Part shown: positions 44,435-55,437 of the stretch, one piece after another | Layout of the letters: the number at the start of each line of letters is the position of its first letter | Numbering within the stretch: position 1 is the first letter of the stretch | Source: Falcatimonas sp. MSJ-15 | Lineage (GTDB): Bacteria > Bacillota > Clostridia > Lachnospirales > Lachnospiraceae | Reading direction: 5' to 3' | Assembly (NCBI RefSeq): GCF_018918265.1 | Contig: NZ_JAHLQC010000016.1 | Coordinates: 24,937 to 88,936, forward strand | Length of the DNA: 64,000 bases | Notes under the pieces: model-generated | Told to the model about the DNA's origin: nothing | Seen by the model: the letters and a program-made list of their open reading frames with translations, nothing else | Database searches by the model: none | Made by a program: the position numbers and the translations under genes

Positions 44435-45054
44435 TATGCGTACACCTCCTCGATTGTAGCTACAGCAGCCTTTGTTACAATTACTGTATCATACTTTAAG
44501 ATATCATATACGTTAATTGTGTTTGTTAATGTTGTCTTAACGTTTGGTACGTTATTTGCTGATAAAATTACATTCTTATCATTTTCATTTAATACAACTA
44601 AAGCTTTTGATACTTTTAAGTTTTCTAATACTTTAATGAATTTCTTTGTCTTAATTTCATCTAATTTGAAGTCATCTAAAACAACAAATTTGTTTTCATT
44701 AACTTTTGATGTTAATGCTGACTGAAGAGCTAATCTTCTTTCTTTTTTATTTAATTTGAAAGAATAGTCTCTAGGCTTAACAGCGAATACCATACCGCCG
44801 CCTGTCCACTGTGGAGCTCTTGTTGAACCCTGTCTTGCATGACCTGTTCCTTTTTGTTTCCATGGCTTTCTACCACCGCCACGAACTTCTGAACGAGTCT
44901 TAGCACTCTGTGTTCCCTGACGTTTATTTGCAAGCTGACTTACAACTGCCATGTGTACTAAATGTTCATTAACTTCAACACCAAATACAGCATCGCTAAG
45001 TTCTAATGTATCAACTTCTTTACCTTCAATATTGTAAACAGATACTTTTGACAT
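44434..45054 (-). CDS. rplD: 50S ribosomal protein L4
   Basis: [35 protein letters not shown]. Confidence 0.98.
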   Translation of the reverse strand: MSKVSVYNIEGKEVDTLELSDAVFGVEVNEHLVHMAVVSQLANKRQGTQSAKTRSEVRGGGRKPWKQKGTGHARQGSTRAPQWTGGGMVFAVKPRDYSFKLNKKERRLALQSALTSKVNENKFVVLDDFKLDEIKTKKFIKVLENLKVSKALVVLNENDKNVILSANNVPNVKTTLTNTINVYDILKYDTVIVTKAAVATIEEVYA

Positions 45055-45083
45055 CTGTGATTGCCTCCTTCCTTGATATAAGC

Positions 45084-45770
45084 TTATTTACCAGATTTAA
45101 CTGTTTCTTTTAATGTTACTAAAGCTTTCTTAGGTCCTGGTACTGCACCTTTTACTAAGATTAAGTTGTTCTCAACGTCAACTCTTACTACTTCAAGATT
45201 CTGAATTGTAATCTTTTTAGCTCCCATATGTCCTGGCATCTTCTTACCTTTGAATACTCTACCTGGAGTAGTTGCTGAACCGTTAGAACCTGCATGACGA
45301 TGGAATTTAGAACCATGAGCCATAGGTCCTCTTGACTGTCCATGTCTCTTAATAGCGCCCTGGAATCCTTTACCTTTTGCAATTGCTGATGCGTCAATCT
45401 TGTCGCCAGCTGCAAAGATATCAGCTTTGATTTCATCTTTTACTGAATATTCTTCAGCATTTTCAAATCTGAATTCTCTTACGAATCTCTTATATGAAAC
45501 TCCTGCTTTATCAAAGTGACCCTTTTCTGCTTTGTTTACACCATTTCTATGTGCAATTGATTTTTTGCCATTCTTGTCTTTGTTAACTGTTTTAACTTTG
45601 TTCTTGTCAACAAAACCAACCTGAACAGCACTGTAACCATCATTTTCAACTGTTTTAACCTGTGTTACTACACAAGGACCAGCCTGTAATACAGTTACTG
45701 GAACTAATACACCATCTTCATTGAAGATCTGTGTCATTCCGACTTTAGTAGCTAATATTGCTTTCTTCAT
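45084..45770 (-). CDS. rplC: 50S ribosomal protein L3
   Basis: [50 protein letters not shown]. Confidence 0.98.
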   Translation of the reverse strand: MKKAILATKVGMTQIFNEDGVLVPVTVLQAGPCVVTQVKTVENDGYSAVQVGFVDKNKVKTVNKDKNGKKSIAHRNGVNKAEKGHFDKAGVSYKRFVREFRFENAEEYSVKDEIKADIFAAGDKIDASAIAKGKGFQGAIKRHGQSRGPMAHGSKFHRHAGSNGSATTPGRVFKGKKMPGHMGAKKITIQNLEVVRVDVENNLILVKGAVPGPKKALVTLKETVKSGK

Positions 45771-45906
45771 TGTTTTTACCTCCTGTTTAATCTACAGCGG
45801 ATTGTGCATTTTGCGCAATCATCCTAGAACAGTCAAATATAAGTGGAACATGCGTAACACTTGTTGCTTCTATATCTAAACCCTTCAGGATTACTTACTT
45901 AATTAA

Positions 45907-46224
45907 TTATTTGTTTTTCATCTTGATATCGATGTTAACACCAGCTGGCATTTCTAATTTTGATAATGCATCAACTGTTTTTGTTGATGGAGTAATGATA
46001 TCGATTAATCTCTTATGTGTTCTCTGTTCGAACTGTTCTCTTGAATCTTTGTATTTATGAACAGCTCTAAGGATTGTAACAACTTCCTTCTTAGTTGGAA
46101 GAGGTACAGGTCCACTCACCTGAGATCCTGTCTTTTTAACAGTTTCGATAATTTTCTTAGCTGACTGATCGATTAATTCGTGATCATAAGCCTTTAATGT
46201 AATTCTCATTACTTGACTTGCCAT
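45907..46224 (-). CDS. rpsJ: 30S ribosomal protein S10
   Basis: [42 protein letters not shown]; start MASQVMRI preferred over the long upstream ORF. Confidence 0.97.
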   Translation of the reverse strand: MASQVMRITLKAYDHELIDQSAKKIIETVKKTGSQVSGPVPLPTKKEVVTILRAVHKYKDSREQFEQRTHKRLIDIITPSTKTVDALSKLEMPAGVNIDIKMKNK

Positions 46225-46261
46225 AAAAAAAGTCGCCTCCTTTTCGCACTTAATATCAGTA

Positions 46262-46361
46262 CGACAAGCGGTGACTGTACACTTCTCCGTGTGTATCTTC
46301 GCAATTACACACGCACTTTCACATCTAATGTGTCTAATGTTGTTTGTACAGTGACTTGTCG
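46262..46361 (-). promoter_or_regulatory. S10-operon leader hairpin (candidate r-protein autoregulatory leader)
   Basis: CGACAAG..ACTGTACA (46262-46281) pairs with TGTACAGT..CTTGTCG (46345-46361), enclosing GTGTGTA...TACACAC. Confidence 0.6.
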
Positions 46362-46886
46362 CCAGTTTCCTAACTTGACATTCGCTCCACGGAAAACCTG
46401 CATATAATGCAGCAACCTCACGTTTCACAGCTATCATGCCACAGCAGATATTATTATATAACATACTTTCAAATAATGCAAGCGTTTTTTTCTTTTTTTT
46501 AGCTTGCTAATGTTTTTTTAGATTTAGTTATTTATTTAATTTTTTGTTTATATTTTCATCTGTTTTCTCAACTTATATAATATAGAAGAAACTCATTCTA
46601 TCGATGTTAATTTTTCTCTCTAAGTAACTCAACTTTGCTTACTATTATTCATTAAACAAGCTATCATAGCTTCAACCTAATATTCTCCAAGAACATCTAC
46701 CTACTTATATCTAAGAGAGAACTTTTAATATTACTCTTTAGATGTCATTTTTATAACCCAGACTTTCATTATTAACAACATTAGTAAACATACTTATGCT
46801 ATTACTATTAAATCCTCTTCATTTATCACATCTATATTTTCTGCCATTACACTAATATATTTTCTTCTATAATTATATCCCATATA

Positions 46887-47417
46887 TTAATTTGTCATTC
46901 CATTTTGCATATTGCATTTTCTCTTTTTTTGGTAAATAATCTGCAATATAAACAGTGACACTAGTATTCCTATACTATCTATCAATACATCCGTTACTCT
47001 TCCGCTTCTTCCCGGAACAAATCGTTGATGTAATTCGTCACTTGCCGCATAAAGAATTGCTATTGCCACCGAAATTATTGCTTTCTTACTATTTTTTAGT
47101 ATAAAATTCTTCTCTACCGGTATGTATATTGTTGCAAGTAATATTCCATATTCTGTTATATGTGCAAGTTTCCTTACCGGCAATTCCATGCATCTTGCAA
47201 GTTTAACCTGCTGTGCCTGTGTAATATGGATTCCTGGAATTTTTTCAAAAAAAGTAATCATTATACTAACTGTTCCACCACTTGTATGTGAAGATTGCAT
47301 ACCATTTTTTGCTGAAAATAAGTAGATTATAAACATCATAACTATCATTGGCATAAAACTTATAATCAGCTTGACTATCCTGCCTTTTTTTATTTTACTT
47401 TCATTTTTCTTATCCAT
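46887..47417 (-). CDS. VanZ family membrane protein
   Basis: FSAKNGMQSSHTSGGTV...KLAHITEYGILLATIY...SDELHQRFVPGRSGRVTDVLIDSIG. Confidence 0.88.
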   Translation of the reverse strand: MDKKNESKIKKGRIVKLIISFMPMIVMMFIIYLFSAKNGMQSSHTSGGTVSIMITFFEKIPGIHITQAQQVKLARCMELPVRKLAHITEYGILLATIYIPVEKNFILKNSKKAIISVAIAILYAASDELHQRFVPGRSGRVTDVLIDSIGILVSLFILQIIYQKKRKCNMQNGMTN

Positions 47418-47684
47418 CTAATCATGCCCTATCTATTTTTAATATTCTATATAGTCAACCAGACATATTTGTCTTATGATTAATCCTATCAACTATACTG
47501 TCTGGCTCTTATTTTAACATATCTTCATATTTTTTGCGAGTCTGCGCTTTATTACTGATATTTATTTATAATGACCGACATTATTTTTATCTTTTTTCTT
47601 CTATTTTAACATTGTAGCAGTTGACGTTTTTTTTATTTATAGTTATAATTAATCGTATTATTAATATGTAGAAAGGCGTTATTT

Positions 47685-48545
47685 ATGTGGATTGCAAACA
47701 ATTGGAAAGATTATGAAGTTATAGATACATCATGTGGTGAAAAGCTCGAACGTTGGGGCAATTATCTGCTTGTCAGACCTGACCCTCAAGTATTATGGGA
47801 TACTCCTAAGCAGAACAAAGGCTGGAAGAAGATGAATGGCCACTACCATAGAAGTTCAAAAGGTGGTGGTGAATGGGATTTCTTCGACCTTCCAGAACAA
47901 TGGACTATTAACTATGGAGAGCTTACTTTTAACCTTAAACCTTTTAGTTTTAAACATACAGGCTTATTTCCAGAACAGGCAACTAACTGGGACTGGTTCT
48001 CTGATAAGATAAGACACGCAAACCGTCCTATAAAAGTACTTAATCTCTTTGCTTACACAGGTGGTGCTACTCTTGCTGCGGCAGCTGCCGGCGCATCCGT
48101 AACACATGTTGATGCATCAAAAGGTATGGTCGGCTGGGCAAAAGAAAATGCCAAATCTTCCGGATTATCAGACGCACCAATACGATGGATTGTTGATGAC
48201 TGTGTAAAATTTGTAGAACGTGAAATAAGACGTGGCAATAAATATGATGCAATTATCATGGATCCACCTTCATATGGACGTGGACCAAAAGGCGAGATTT
48301 GGAAAATTGAAGATTCTATTCACTCATTTGTCAAATTATGTGCTCAACTCTTAAGTGATGATCCTTTATTTTTCCTTATTAACTCATATACAACCGGACT
48401 TGCTCCATCTGTCCTTACTTATATGATATCTATTGAGTTAAAAAAATATAATGGCATTGTTACTGCTGAAGAAATTGGTCTTCCTGTAACTTCAACCGGA
48501 CTCATTCTTCCTTGTGGTGCATCCGGACGATGGGAAGCTAAATAG
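47685..48545 (+). CDS. SAM-dependent (rRNA) methyltransferase, RlmI/RlmK-like
   Basis: VLNLFAYTGGATLAAAAAGASVTHVDASKGMVGWAKEN; MDPPSYGRGPKGEIW. Confidence 0.88.
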   Translation: MWIANNWKDYEVIDTSCGEKLERWGNYLLVRPDPQVLWDTPKQNKGWKKMNGHYHRSSKGGGEWDFFDLPEQWTINYGELTFNLKPFSFKHTGLFPEQATNWDWFSDKIRHANRPIKVLNLFAYTGGATLAAAAAGASVTHVDASKGMVGWAKENAKSSGLSDAPIRWIVDDCVKFVEREIRRGNKYDAIIMDPPSYGRGPKGEIWKIEDSIHSFVKLCAQLLSDDPLFFLINSYTTGLAPSVLTYMISIELKKYNGIVTAEEIGLPVTSTGLILPCGASGRWEAK

Positions 48546-48552
48546 TATTTGC

Positions 48553-48577
48553 AAAAGCTGTCTTTATGACAGCTTTT
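48553..48577 (+). terminator. Terminator after methyltransferase
   Basis: AAAAGCTGTC-TTTAT-GACAGCTTTT. Confidence 0.8.
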
Positions 48578-48645
48578 TATTTGACTCTTTGTCAAAAGCG
48601 AGGTAAAGTCTGAATATTTTTTATTTATTAATGTGGGAGGTTATT

Positions 48646-49314
48646 ATGAATATACTTTTAGTTGAAGATGATGAAACAATCGTAACTATGTTAACTGAAT
48701 TCCTTGTGACTAATAATTATAAAGTATTCTCAGCAAGCGGCGCTGCATCTGCACTTGAATACATCGTTCATGAACACTTCGATTTGATTCTGCTTGATAT
48801 TACACTTAGTGATGGTAATGGTTATTCACTATGTCGTGCAATCAAACTGCAATATGATATCCCGATAATATTTATTAGTGCATCTACAGATGAATTCAGT
48901 GTTATCACTGGTCTTGACATCGGTGCTGACGATTATATAAGCAAACCCTTTCGCCCTCGTGAACTTCTGTCAAGAATAAAAACAGTACTCAGGCGATATG
49001 GTAAAATGCAAAATATATTCACATATGGTAATCTCACCATCGATACCAGCAAAGCTGTTGTAACCAAAAATCAACATGAAATCTTGCTCACAACACTTGA
49101 ATACCGTATCCTATTAACTTTCATAGCACACAAAGGTCAACTTCTTAAACGTGAGCAGCTCTTAGCAGAGATATGGGATCTTGCAGGTGATTATGTAAAT
49201 GATAATACTCTAACCGTCTATATAAAACGACTGCGTGAAAAAATTGAAGACGATCCCGCCAATCCGATATATATCAAGACTATTCGAGGTATTGGTTATA
49301 TCTTTGATTATTAA
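48646..49314 (+). CDS. OmpR-family response regulator
   Basis: MNILLVEDDETIVTML receiver; C-terminal wHTH TLTVYIKRLREKIEDDPANPIYIKTIRGIGYIF. Confidence 0.94.
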   Translation: MNILLVEDDETIVTMLTEFLVTNNYKVFSASGAASALEYIVHEHFDLILLDITLSDGNGYSLCRAIKLQYDIPIIFISASTDEFSVITGLDIGADDYISKPFRPRELLSRIKTVLRRYGKMQNIFTYGNLTIDTSKAVVTKNQHEILLTTLEYRILLTFIAHKGQLLKREQLLAEIWDLAGDYVNDNTLTVYIKRLREKIEDDPANPIYIKTIRGIGYIFDY

Positions 49315-49356
49315 TAATTATATCATAAAGATAATAGTTAAAAAGGAGGATTTTAT

Positions 49357-50358
49357 ATGCTTTTTCGTAATATTGAAATACGCAACTTTGTCATAGCTGA
49401 TATTCTAATTCTAGTAATATCACTCCTTACCTGTTTTTTTATTACTCCCAATATATTTCCACTTCTTCTGATTCAGTGGATTCTTATTAACATTGCTATA
49501 TTTACATTATTATATTATCGCTATCTAGGTCTTTCAAAACTCGCACTCGAAATTGATAAAGTACTTCATTCGTCTGACATACACGAGATAGCTTATCATA
49601 AGGAAGGTGAGTTGAACATTCTAGGCAGCGAAATCAATAAAATGATCATTAGAATTAATGAACAGACTAAAGAACTGTCAAAAGACAAATTATATCTGGT
49701 TGATTCACTTGCAGATCTGTCACATCAGATAAAAACACCACTTACATCCTTAATTCTTACTAATACCATGCTATTAGAACGCAGCACAGAGTCACACATA
49801 ATCAATCAGCTAATAGTTCAAAAAAAGATGTTAAATCGCATACAATGGCTAATTGATGTATTATTAAAAATCTCACGTCTTGATGCTGATGTAGTTAATT
49901 TTTCATATCAGAACACTTCCTGTTCAAAATTGATAGACTCTGCATACGAAACTGTCGCAATAATTCTTGATGTCAAGAACCAGACCATAATTCGTCAAAT
50001 ACCTGATAATATATCTATCCAATGCGATATCAATTGGCTTTCAGAAGCTATAAGCAATATTTTAAAAAATTGTGCCGAGCATACACCAGAAAATGGAATA
50101 ATCACAGTAACTATACATGACAATACACTTTTTTCACAGATAATAATCGAAGATAATGGTCCAGGATTTGATCCTAAAGATATCCCTCATCTATTTGACC
50201 GTTTTTATAAAGGTATTCATAGTTCTAATGACAGCATCGGTATTGGACTTGCACTTTCAAAATCCATTATACAAAAACATAATGGAAGGCTCTATGCATA
50301 TAATCGCAAAGAAGGCGGTGCCTGTTTCGATATAAAACTGTATAAGGCAATTATCTAG
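49357..50358 (+). CDS. Sensor histidine kinase with two N-terminal TM helices
   Basis: LADLSHQIKTPLTSLIL H-box; IIEDNGPGFDPKDIPHLFDRFYKG ATPase. Confidence 0.93.
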   Translation: MLFRNIEIRNFVIADILILVISLLTCFFITPNIFPLLLIQWILINIAIFTLLYYRYLGLSKLALEIDKVLHSSDIHEIAYHKEGELNILGSEINKMIIRINEQTKELSKDKLYLVDSLADLSHQIKTPLTSLILTNTMLLERSTESHIINQLIVQKKMLNRIQWLIDVLLKISRLDADVVNFSYQNTSCSKLIDSAYETVAIILDVKNQTIIRQIPDNISIQCDINWLSEAISNILKNCAEHTPENGIITVTIHDNTLFSQIIIEDNGPGFDPKDIPHLFDRFYKGIHSSNDSIGIGLALSKSIIQKHNGRLYAYNRKEGGACFDIKLYKAII

Positions 50359-50476
50359 GTGACAATATAGTCACTTTGAGGTCATCTAGAAGTCATTTCC
50401 ACACTTTATACTATTATTAGGCAGCAACTCTTCTATCTATAATATGCTGTCAAAAAAATAACGAGGTGACAAAATC

Positions 50477-51151
50477 ATGATAAAAGTTGAACATGTAAGT
50501 AAAATCTATGGTACCGGCAATAATAAAGTTGTTGCGCTAAACGATGTCTCACTGACAATAGACAACGGTGAATTTGTATCAATAATCGGTCCATCCGGCT
50601 CCGGCAAATCAACTCTTATGCATATAATTGGTGGTGTTGATACTCCAACAGATGGCAAAGTATACATCAATAATACCGATATCTATGCACAAAACGAAAA
50701 TGATCTTGCAGTATTTAGAAGACGTGAAGTAGGGCTCATATACCAATTCTACAATCTGATTCCTATATTAAACGTAATCGAAAATATGACATTACCAGTC
50801 CAAATAGATCATAGACCAATCAATGAAGATAGGCTAAATGAGCTAATCACGCTACTTGGACTAAAAGGTCGTGAAAATCATCTTCCAAATCAACTATCCG
50901 GTGGACAGCAACAAAGAGTTTCAATAGGCAGAGCTTTAATGAATGCACCTGCAATAGTACTAGCTGATGAGCCAACAGGCAATCTTGACTCCCAAAACAG
51001 CTGCGAGATTATGAATCTTCTAAAACTATCAAATCAAAAATACAAACAAACTCTAATTGTAATAACACACGATGAGAATATCGCCTTGATGGCCAACCGC
51101 ATAATAAGTATTGAAGATGGTAAAATAATACGAAACGAGGTAATCCGCTAA
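50477..51151 (+). CDS. ABC transporter ATPase (BceA/LolD/MacB-type)
   Basis: IIGPSGSGKSTLMHIIGGVDTPTDG, LSGGQQQRVSIGRALMNAPAIVLADEPTGNLDS. Confidence 0.94.
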   Translation: MIKVEHVSKIYGTGNNKVVALNDVSLTIDNGEFVSIIGPSGSGKSTLMHIIGGVDTPTDGKVYINNTDIYAQNENDLAVFRRREVGLIYQFYNLIPILNVIENMTLPVQIDHRPINEDRLNELITLLGLKGRENHLPNQLSGGQQQRVSIGRALMNAPAIVLADEPTGNLDSQNSCEIMNLLKLSNQKYKQTLIVITHDENIALMANRIISIEDGKIIRNEVIR

Positions 51152-53892
51152 TGAACATACTACATAAATATTCCTTAAAAAGCCTCAGTAAATATCGTAT
51201 GCGAACAATTGTAACAATTATTGGAATAATATTATCAACCTCCATGATAACAGCAATTACAACCCTTATATCATCTGTATCACACTATGGGCAGGAAATA
51301 TCCCGCATTAATTATGGCAATTGGTTCGTTCACATATCCGATGTACCATATGATATACACAATAAACTCTTAGATGACACGTCAATCTCCACAATTATGT
51401 CGGTAAAATATGAAGGATACTCTTTATCAGACTCACAAAACGAATATAAACCATATATATGCGTACAATCTGCATCTAGCACTTTTTTTGAAAATATGCC
51501 ATTCAAACTATGTGACGGCAGACTTCCAGAAAATGACACAGAGCTCCTAGTACCTAATCACTATTTCAATTATAGCGAAAACAACTACAAAGTCGGAGAC
51601 ACAATAACCCTGACACTTGGATACAGATACACAGCAAGTAAAACACACCTTGGACAACATGACTCAATAATCAACGAGATAACCGAATCTCCAAATATTG
51701 AATATCTTGAACCACAGACAACTAAGACATACACAATTGTAGGAATATGTGAAAGACCTAACTTTGAATCTTATGAAGCCCCAGGATTTTCATTTTTTAC
51801 AAATGATCAATCTGTAGACAACATCTCAACAGATTCTAGTGACAGCACTGCATACTATGATGAATATGTCTTATTAAAAAAAGCCTCTAACGCTATTCCT
51901 TTATGTAAAGAATATTCTAACGAATACTATTCCTGCACAAATAGTGCACTGTTACGTTACTACGGCTTTTCAACCAATGACACATTCAAACAAATTCTAT
52001 ATAATATGGGTGGAATTCTGATAAGCATTGTCATCATAGGTTCAATAACTTTTATACGCAATTCTTTTTCCATCTCACTAAGTGAAAGAATTCGTGAATT
52101 CGGTCTCTTATCATCAATTGGCACAACCAAAAAACAGATGAAACAAATAGTTCGATACGAAGCAATAATCCTATGCCTCATAGCAGTACCTATAGGCATA
52201 ATTACAGGAATCAGCGGAATAGGCATAACATTACACTTTATAAAATCACCGATAGAAAGTCTATTCTATACCTCCGATGCAACAGCCAAGATGCCGTCTT
52301 TATCATTGCATCTATCATATATATCAATAATTGTAACAATAGCATTAAGTACAATTACCGTATATATATCTTCAGCTATTCCAATGAAAAAAGCACTTAA
52401 ACGTTCTGCTATAGATGCCATAAGTCAAAGAACAGAACTTACTATCAATAGCAAATCACTTAATATTCCATCATGGGTAAACAGATTATTCAAATTCGAA
52501 GGAGTTATAGCCTATAAAAACTATAAGCGTAACAAGCGAAATTACCGAACAATAATCTTCTCACTATCCATGAGTATAATACTATTCATCTCAACCGGTG
52601 CATTTTCTACATATACACTAGATCGTTACAACCTCGATGTCTCCATGTCATATTATGACTTGAGACTTAACGGATATATGGATTATAATGAAATGCCCAC
52701 CTTTGACTCTGCATATACAGCAATAAAAAACAGTGATGCAATAGAATATTCTGAATGTTTCATAACACAAAACTCGCTATATACACTTGGTAACCTTACT
52801 GACGATTATAAGCAGATTATAAATGACAACATAGACGGTGTAACACCAATCAATATAACTTTCGTTGATGATGACGAATATGCTGCTCTGTTAAAACAGT
52901 ATAACCTTACTGACTTAATATCTACGACCAATTATTCAGATATTACTACTCCCATACTGTTTAACTACTTTACTAAATGTGAAGCTTCTTATGATAGCGA
53001 CTATGCCTCCCCTGTTATATGCCAGGTATTTACCGATACAACTGACACACTTACATTAATCAATGATTACGATAGTACAATCGCAGATTATATATATGAT
53101 AATCGCAATAGTGACATCACTGATAATCAAGACAGTCATATACTTAGCAACAATTTTGACAGTCTACAGATAAAGCTTGCTGCATCCATAATTCCGGACA
53201 ACTATGATGACCAGCCAAAAACATCACATAGTACTGACGTTAACACATATCCTAACTTAGGAATTGGACCATTTTTGGTATATCCACTTTCTGCATATTA
53301 TAATATACTTAATAACTGTTATACATTCACTAATGAATATGCCAAATTAACATTTAACAACATCCTTTGTACAATAAAAACTAAGGATTACCAAAAAGCC
53401 ATAACTTTAATAGATAACCTTACAGATAATACTGGTATGTCTTATCAAGACCTCTTCCAATCCGAAAAAGAAAACCGTTCCATGCTGTTAATGATAAACA
53501 TTTTAATCTACGGATTTACAACACTCATCTCACTTATATGTATTACTAATATATTCAATACAATATCAACAAGTATGGAACTAAGGAAACGTGAATTTGC
53601 AATGCTGCGTTCATGTGGTCTAAGTCAAAAACAGTTTCATAAAATGTTAGATTTTGAATGTCTCATCTACAGTATAAAAGGCTCGCTTTATGGATTAATA
53701 TTCTCCACATTAATATGCCTCTTCATGTATACACGTGGCATGGGAAACCTTAATACATTCTATCTTCCAACCAAATATTTCATAATTGCAATACTATTTG
53801 CATTAATACTCATATACATCTCAATTATGTATGAAAGAAAAAAACTTGAGCATGAAAGTATCATTGATACTTTATCAAAAGAATTAATCTAA
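51151..53892 (+). CDS. FtsX-domain ABC transporter permease
   Basis: FSISLSERIREFGLLSSIGTTKKQMKQIVRYEA and TSMELRKREFAMLRSCGLSQKQFHKMLDFE. Confidence 0.92.
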   Translation: MNILHKYSLKSLSKYRMRTIVTIIGIILSTSMITAITTLISSVSHYGQEISRINYGNWFVHISDVPYDIHNKLLDDTSISTIMSVKYEGYSLSDSQNEYKPYICVQSASSTFFENMPFKLCDGRLPENDTELLVPNHYFNYSENNYKVGDTITLTLGYRYTASKTHLGQHDSIINEITESPNIEYLEPQTTKTYTIVGICERPNFESYEAPGFSFFTNDQSVDNISTDSSDSTAYYDEYVLLKKASNAIPLCKEYSNEYYSCTNSALLRYYGFSTNDTFKQILYNMGGILISIVIIGSITFIRNSFSISLSERIREFGLLSSIGTTKKQMKQIVRYEAIILCLIAVPIGIITGISGIGITLHFIKSPIESLFYTSDATAKMPSLSLHLSYISIIVTIALSTITVYISSAIPMKKALKRSAIDAISQRTELTINSKSLNIPSWVNRLFKFEGVIAYKNYKRNKRNYRTIIFSLSMSIILFISTGAFSTYTLDRYNLDVSMSYYDLRLNGYMDYNEMPTFDSAYTAIKNSDAIEYSECFITQNSLYTLGNLTDDYKQIINDNIDGVTPINITFVDDDEYAALLKQYNLTDLISTTNYSDITTPILFNYFTKCEASYDSDYASPVICQVFTDTTDTLTLINDYDSTIADYIYDNRNSDITDNQDSHILSNNFDSLQIKLAASIIPDNYDDQPKTSHSTDVNTYPNLGIGPFLVYPLSAYYNILNNCYTFTNEYAKLTFNNILCTIKTKDYQKAITLIDNLTDNTGMSYQDLFQSEKENRSMLLMINILIYGFTTLISLICITNIFNTISTSMELRKREFAMLRSCGLSQKQFHKMLDFECLIYSIKGSLYGLIFSTLICLFMYTRGMGNLNTFYLPTKYFIIAILFALILIYISIMYERKKLEHESIIDTLSKELI

Positions 53893-54047
53893 CAATCCAC
53901 ACAGGCAAGCCTGTGTGTGAGCGCCAAAGAAACCTGGTGCATAAGCATCAGGTTTCCCAATATGGGATTTTACCCCCGCTCCCCACAAAAAGCCTATTTC
54001 ACTCCACTCCCCACAAAGAGCCCAAAGAAGAGCAATGATCCACAAAA

Positions 54048-54078
54048 AAGGCTTCCAGGTAAAACCTGGAAGCCTTTC
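54048..54078. terminator. Bidirectional terminator between permease and tuf
   Basis: AGGCTTCCAGG-TAAAA-CCTGGAAGCCT. Confidence 0.85.
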
Positions 54079-54148
54079 TTTCCGCTTAAACACCAATATA
54101 TAATTAAATATATCTTAAAATATTAATAGTCTATTCAACTAAATTCGA

Positions 54149-55342
54149 TTACTCGATGATTGTAGCAACAGCACCTGAACCAACTGTACGTCCACCTTCA
54201 CGAATAGCGAAACGAAGACCCTGCTCCATAGCTACGTTGTGGATAAGTTCAACTGTCATTTCTACGTTATCACCTGGCATACACATTTCGATACCAGCTG
54301 GAAGTTCACAAACACCTGTAACGTCTGTTGTTCTGAAGTAGAACTGTGGACGATAGTTGTTGAAGAATGGAGTATGACGTCCACCTTCGTCTTTTGTTAA
54401 TACGTAAACCTGAGCTGTAAATTTGTGATGAGGTGTGATTGAACCTGGTTTACAAAGAACCTGTCCTCTTTCGATTTCATTTCTCTGAACACCACGAAGA
54501 AGAGCACCGATGTTATCACCTGGCATAGCTTCATCAAGAAGTTTTCTGAACATTTCGATACCAGTAACAACAACTTTACGGATTTCTTCATGAATACCAA
54601 CGATTTCAACTTCTTCTGAAACTTTAAGGATACCTCTTTCAACTCTACCTGTAGCAACAGTACCACGTCCTGTGATTGAGAAAACGTCTTCTACTGGCAT
54701 AAGGAATGGTTTATCTGTATCTCTTTCTGGATCTGGAACATATTCATCAATTGTATGCATAAGTTCAAGAATCTTGTCGCCCCATTCGCTGTTAGGATCT
54801 TCAAGAGCTTTAAGAGCTGAACCCTGGATGATTGGAGTATCATCGCCTGGGAAGTCATATTCATTTAATAATTCTCTGATTTCCATATCTACTAATTCAA
54901 GAAGTTCTGGATCATCAACCATATCACATTTGTTCATGAATACTACGATGTAAGGAACACCTACCTGACGAGCAAGTAAGATATGTTCTCTTGTCTGAGC
55001 CATAACACCATCTGTAGCAGCAACAACAAGGATACCAGCATCCATCTGAGCTGCACCAGTGATCATGTTCTTAACGTAGTCAGCATGACCTGGACAGTCA
55101 ACGTGAGCATAATGTCTCTTTTCTGTTTCATACTCAACGTGAGCTGTAGAAATTGTGATACCTCTTTCTCTTTCTTCTGGAGCTTTATCAATGTTTTCGA
55201 AGTCAACAGCTTCACCTGTACCTAATCTTGCATTAAGTGTTTTTGTGATAGCAGCTGTTAAAGTTGTTTTACCATGATCAACGTGTCCAATTGTACCAAT
55301 GTTACAATGTGGTTTTGTTCTTTCAAATTTAGCTTTAGCCAT
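54149..55342 (-). CDS. tuf: Elongation factor Tu
   Basis: [42 protein letters not shown]. Confidence 0.99.
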   Translation of the reverse strand: MAKAKFERTKPHCNIGTIGHVDHGKTTLTAAITKTLNARLGTGEAVDFENIDKAPEERERGITISTAHVEYETEKRHYAHVDCPGHADYVKNMITGAAQMDAGILVVAATDGVMAQTREHILLARQVGVPYIVVFMNKCDMVDDPELLELVDMEIRELLNEYDFPGDDTPIIQGSALKALEDPNSEWGDKILELMHTIDEYVPDPERDTDKPFLMPVEDVFSITGRGTVATGRVERGILKVSEEVEIVGIHEEIRKVVVTGIEMFRKLLDEAMPGDNIGALLRGVQRNEIERGQVLCKPGSITPHHKFTAQVYVLTKDEGGRHTPFFNNYRPQFYFRTTDVTGVCELPAGIEMCMPGDNVEMTVELIHNVAMEQGLRFAIREGGRTVGSGAVATIIE

Positions 55343-55437
55343 TTTATAACGTCCTCCTTTTTTCCCTCTATGGGGTGTGATTACTAATTTAATATAGGCT
55401 TATTAAATTATATTTCATTTATCATATATTTTCAAGA

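Noticed and set aside
45907-46464. 185-aa rpsJ with long N-terminal extension
   Set aside because: The extension is the structured leader; the conserved S10 start is at 46224.
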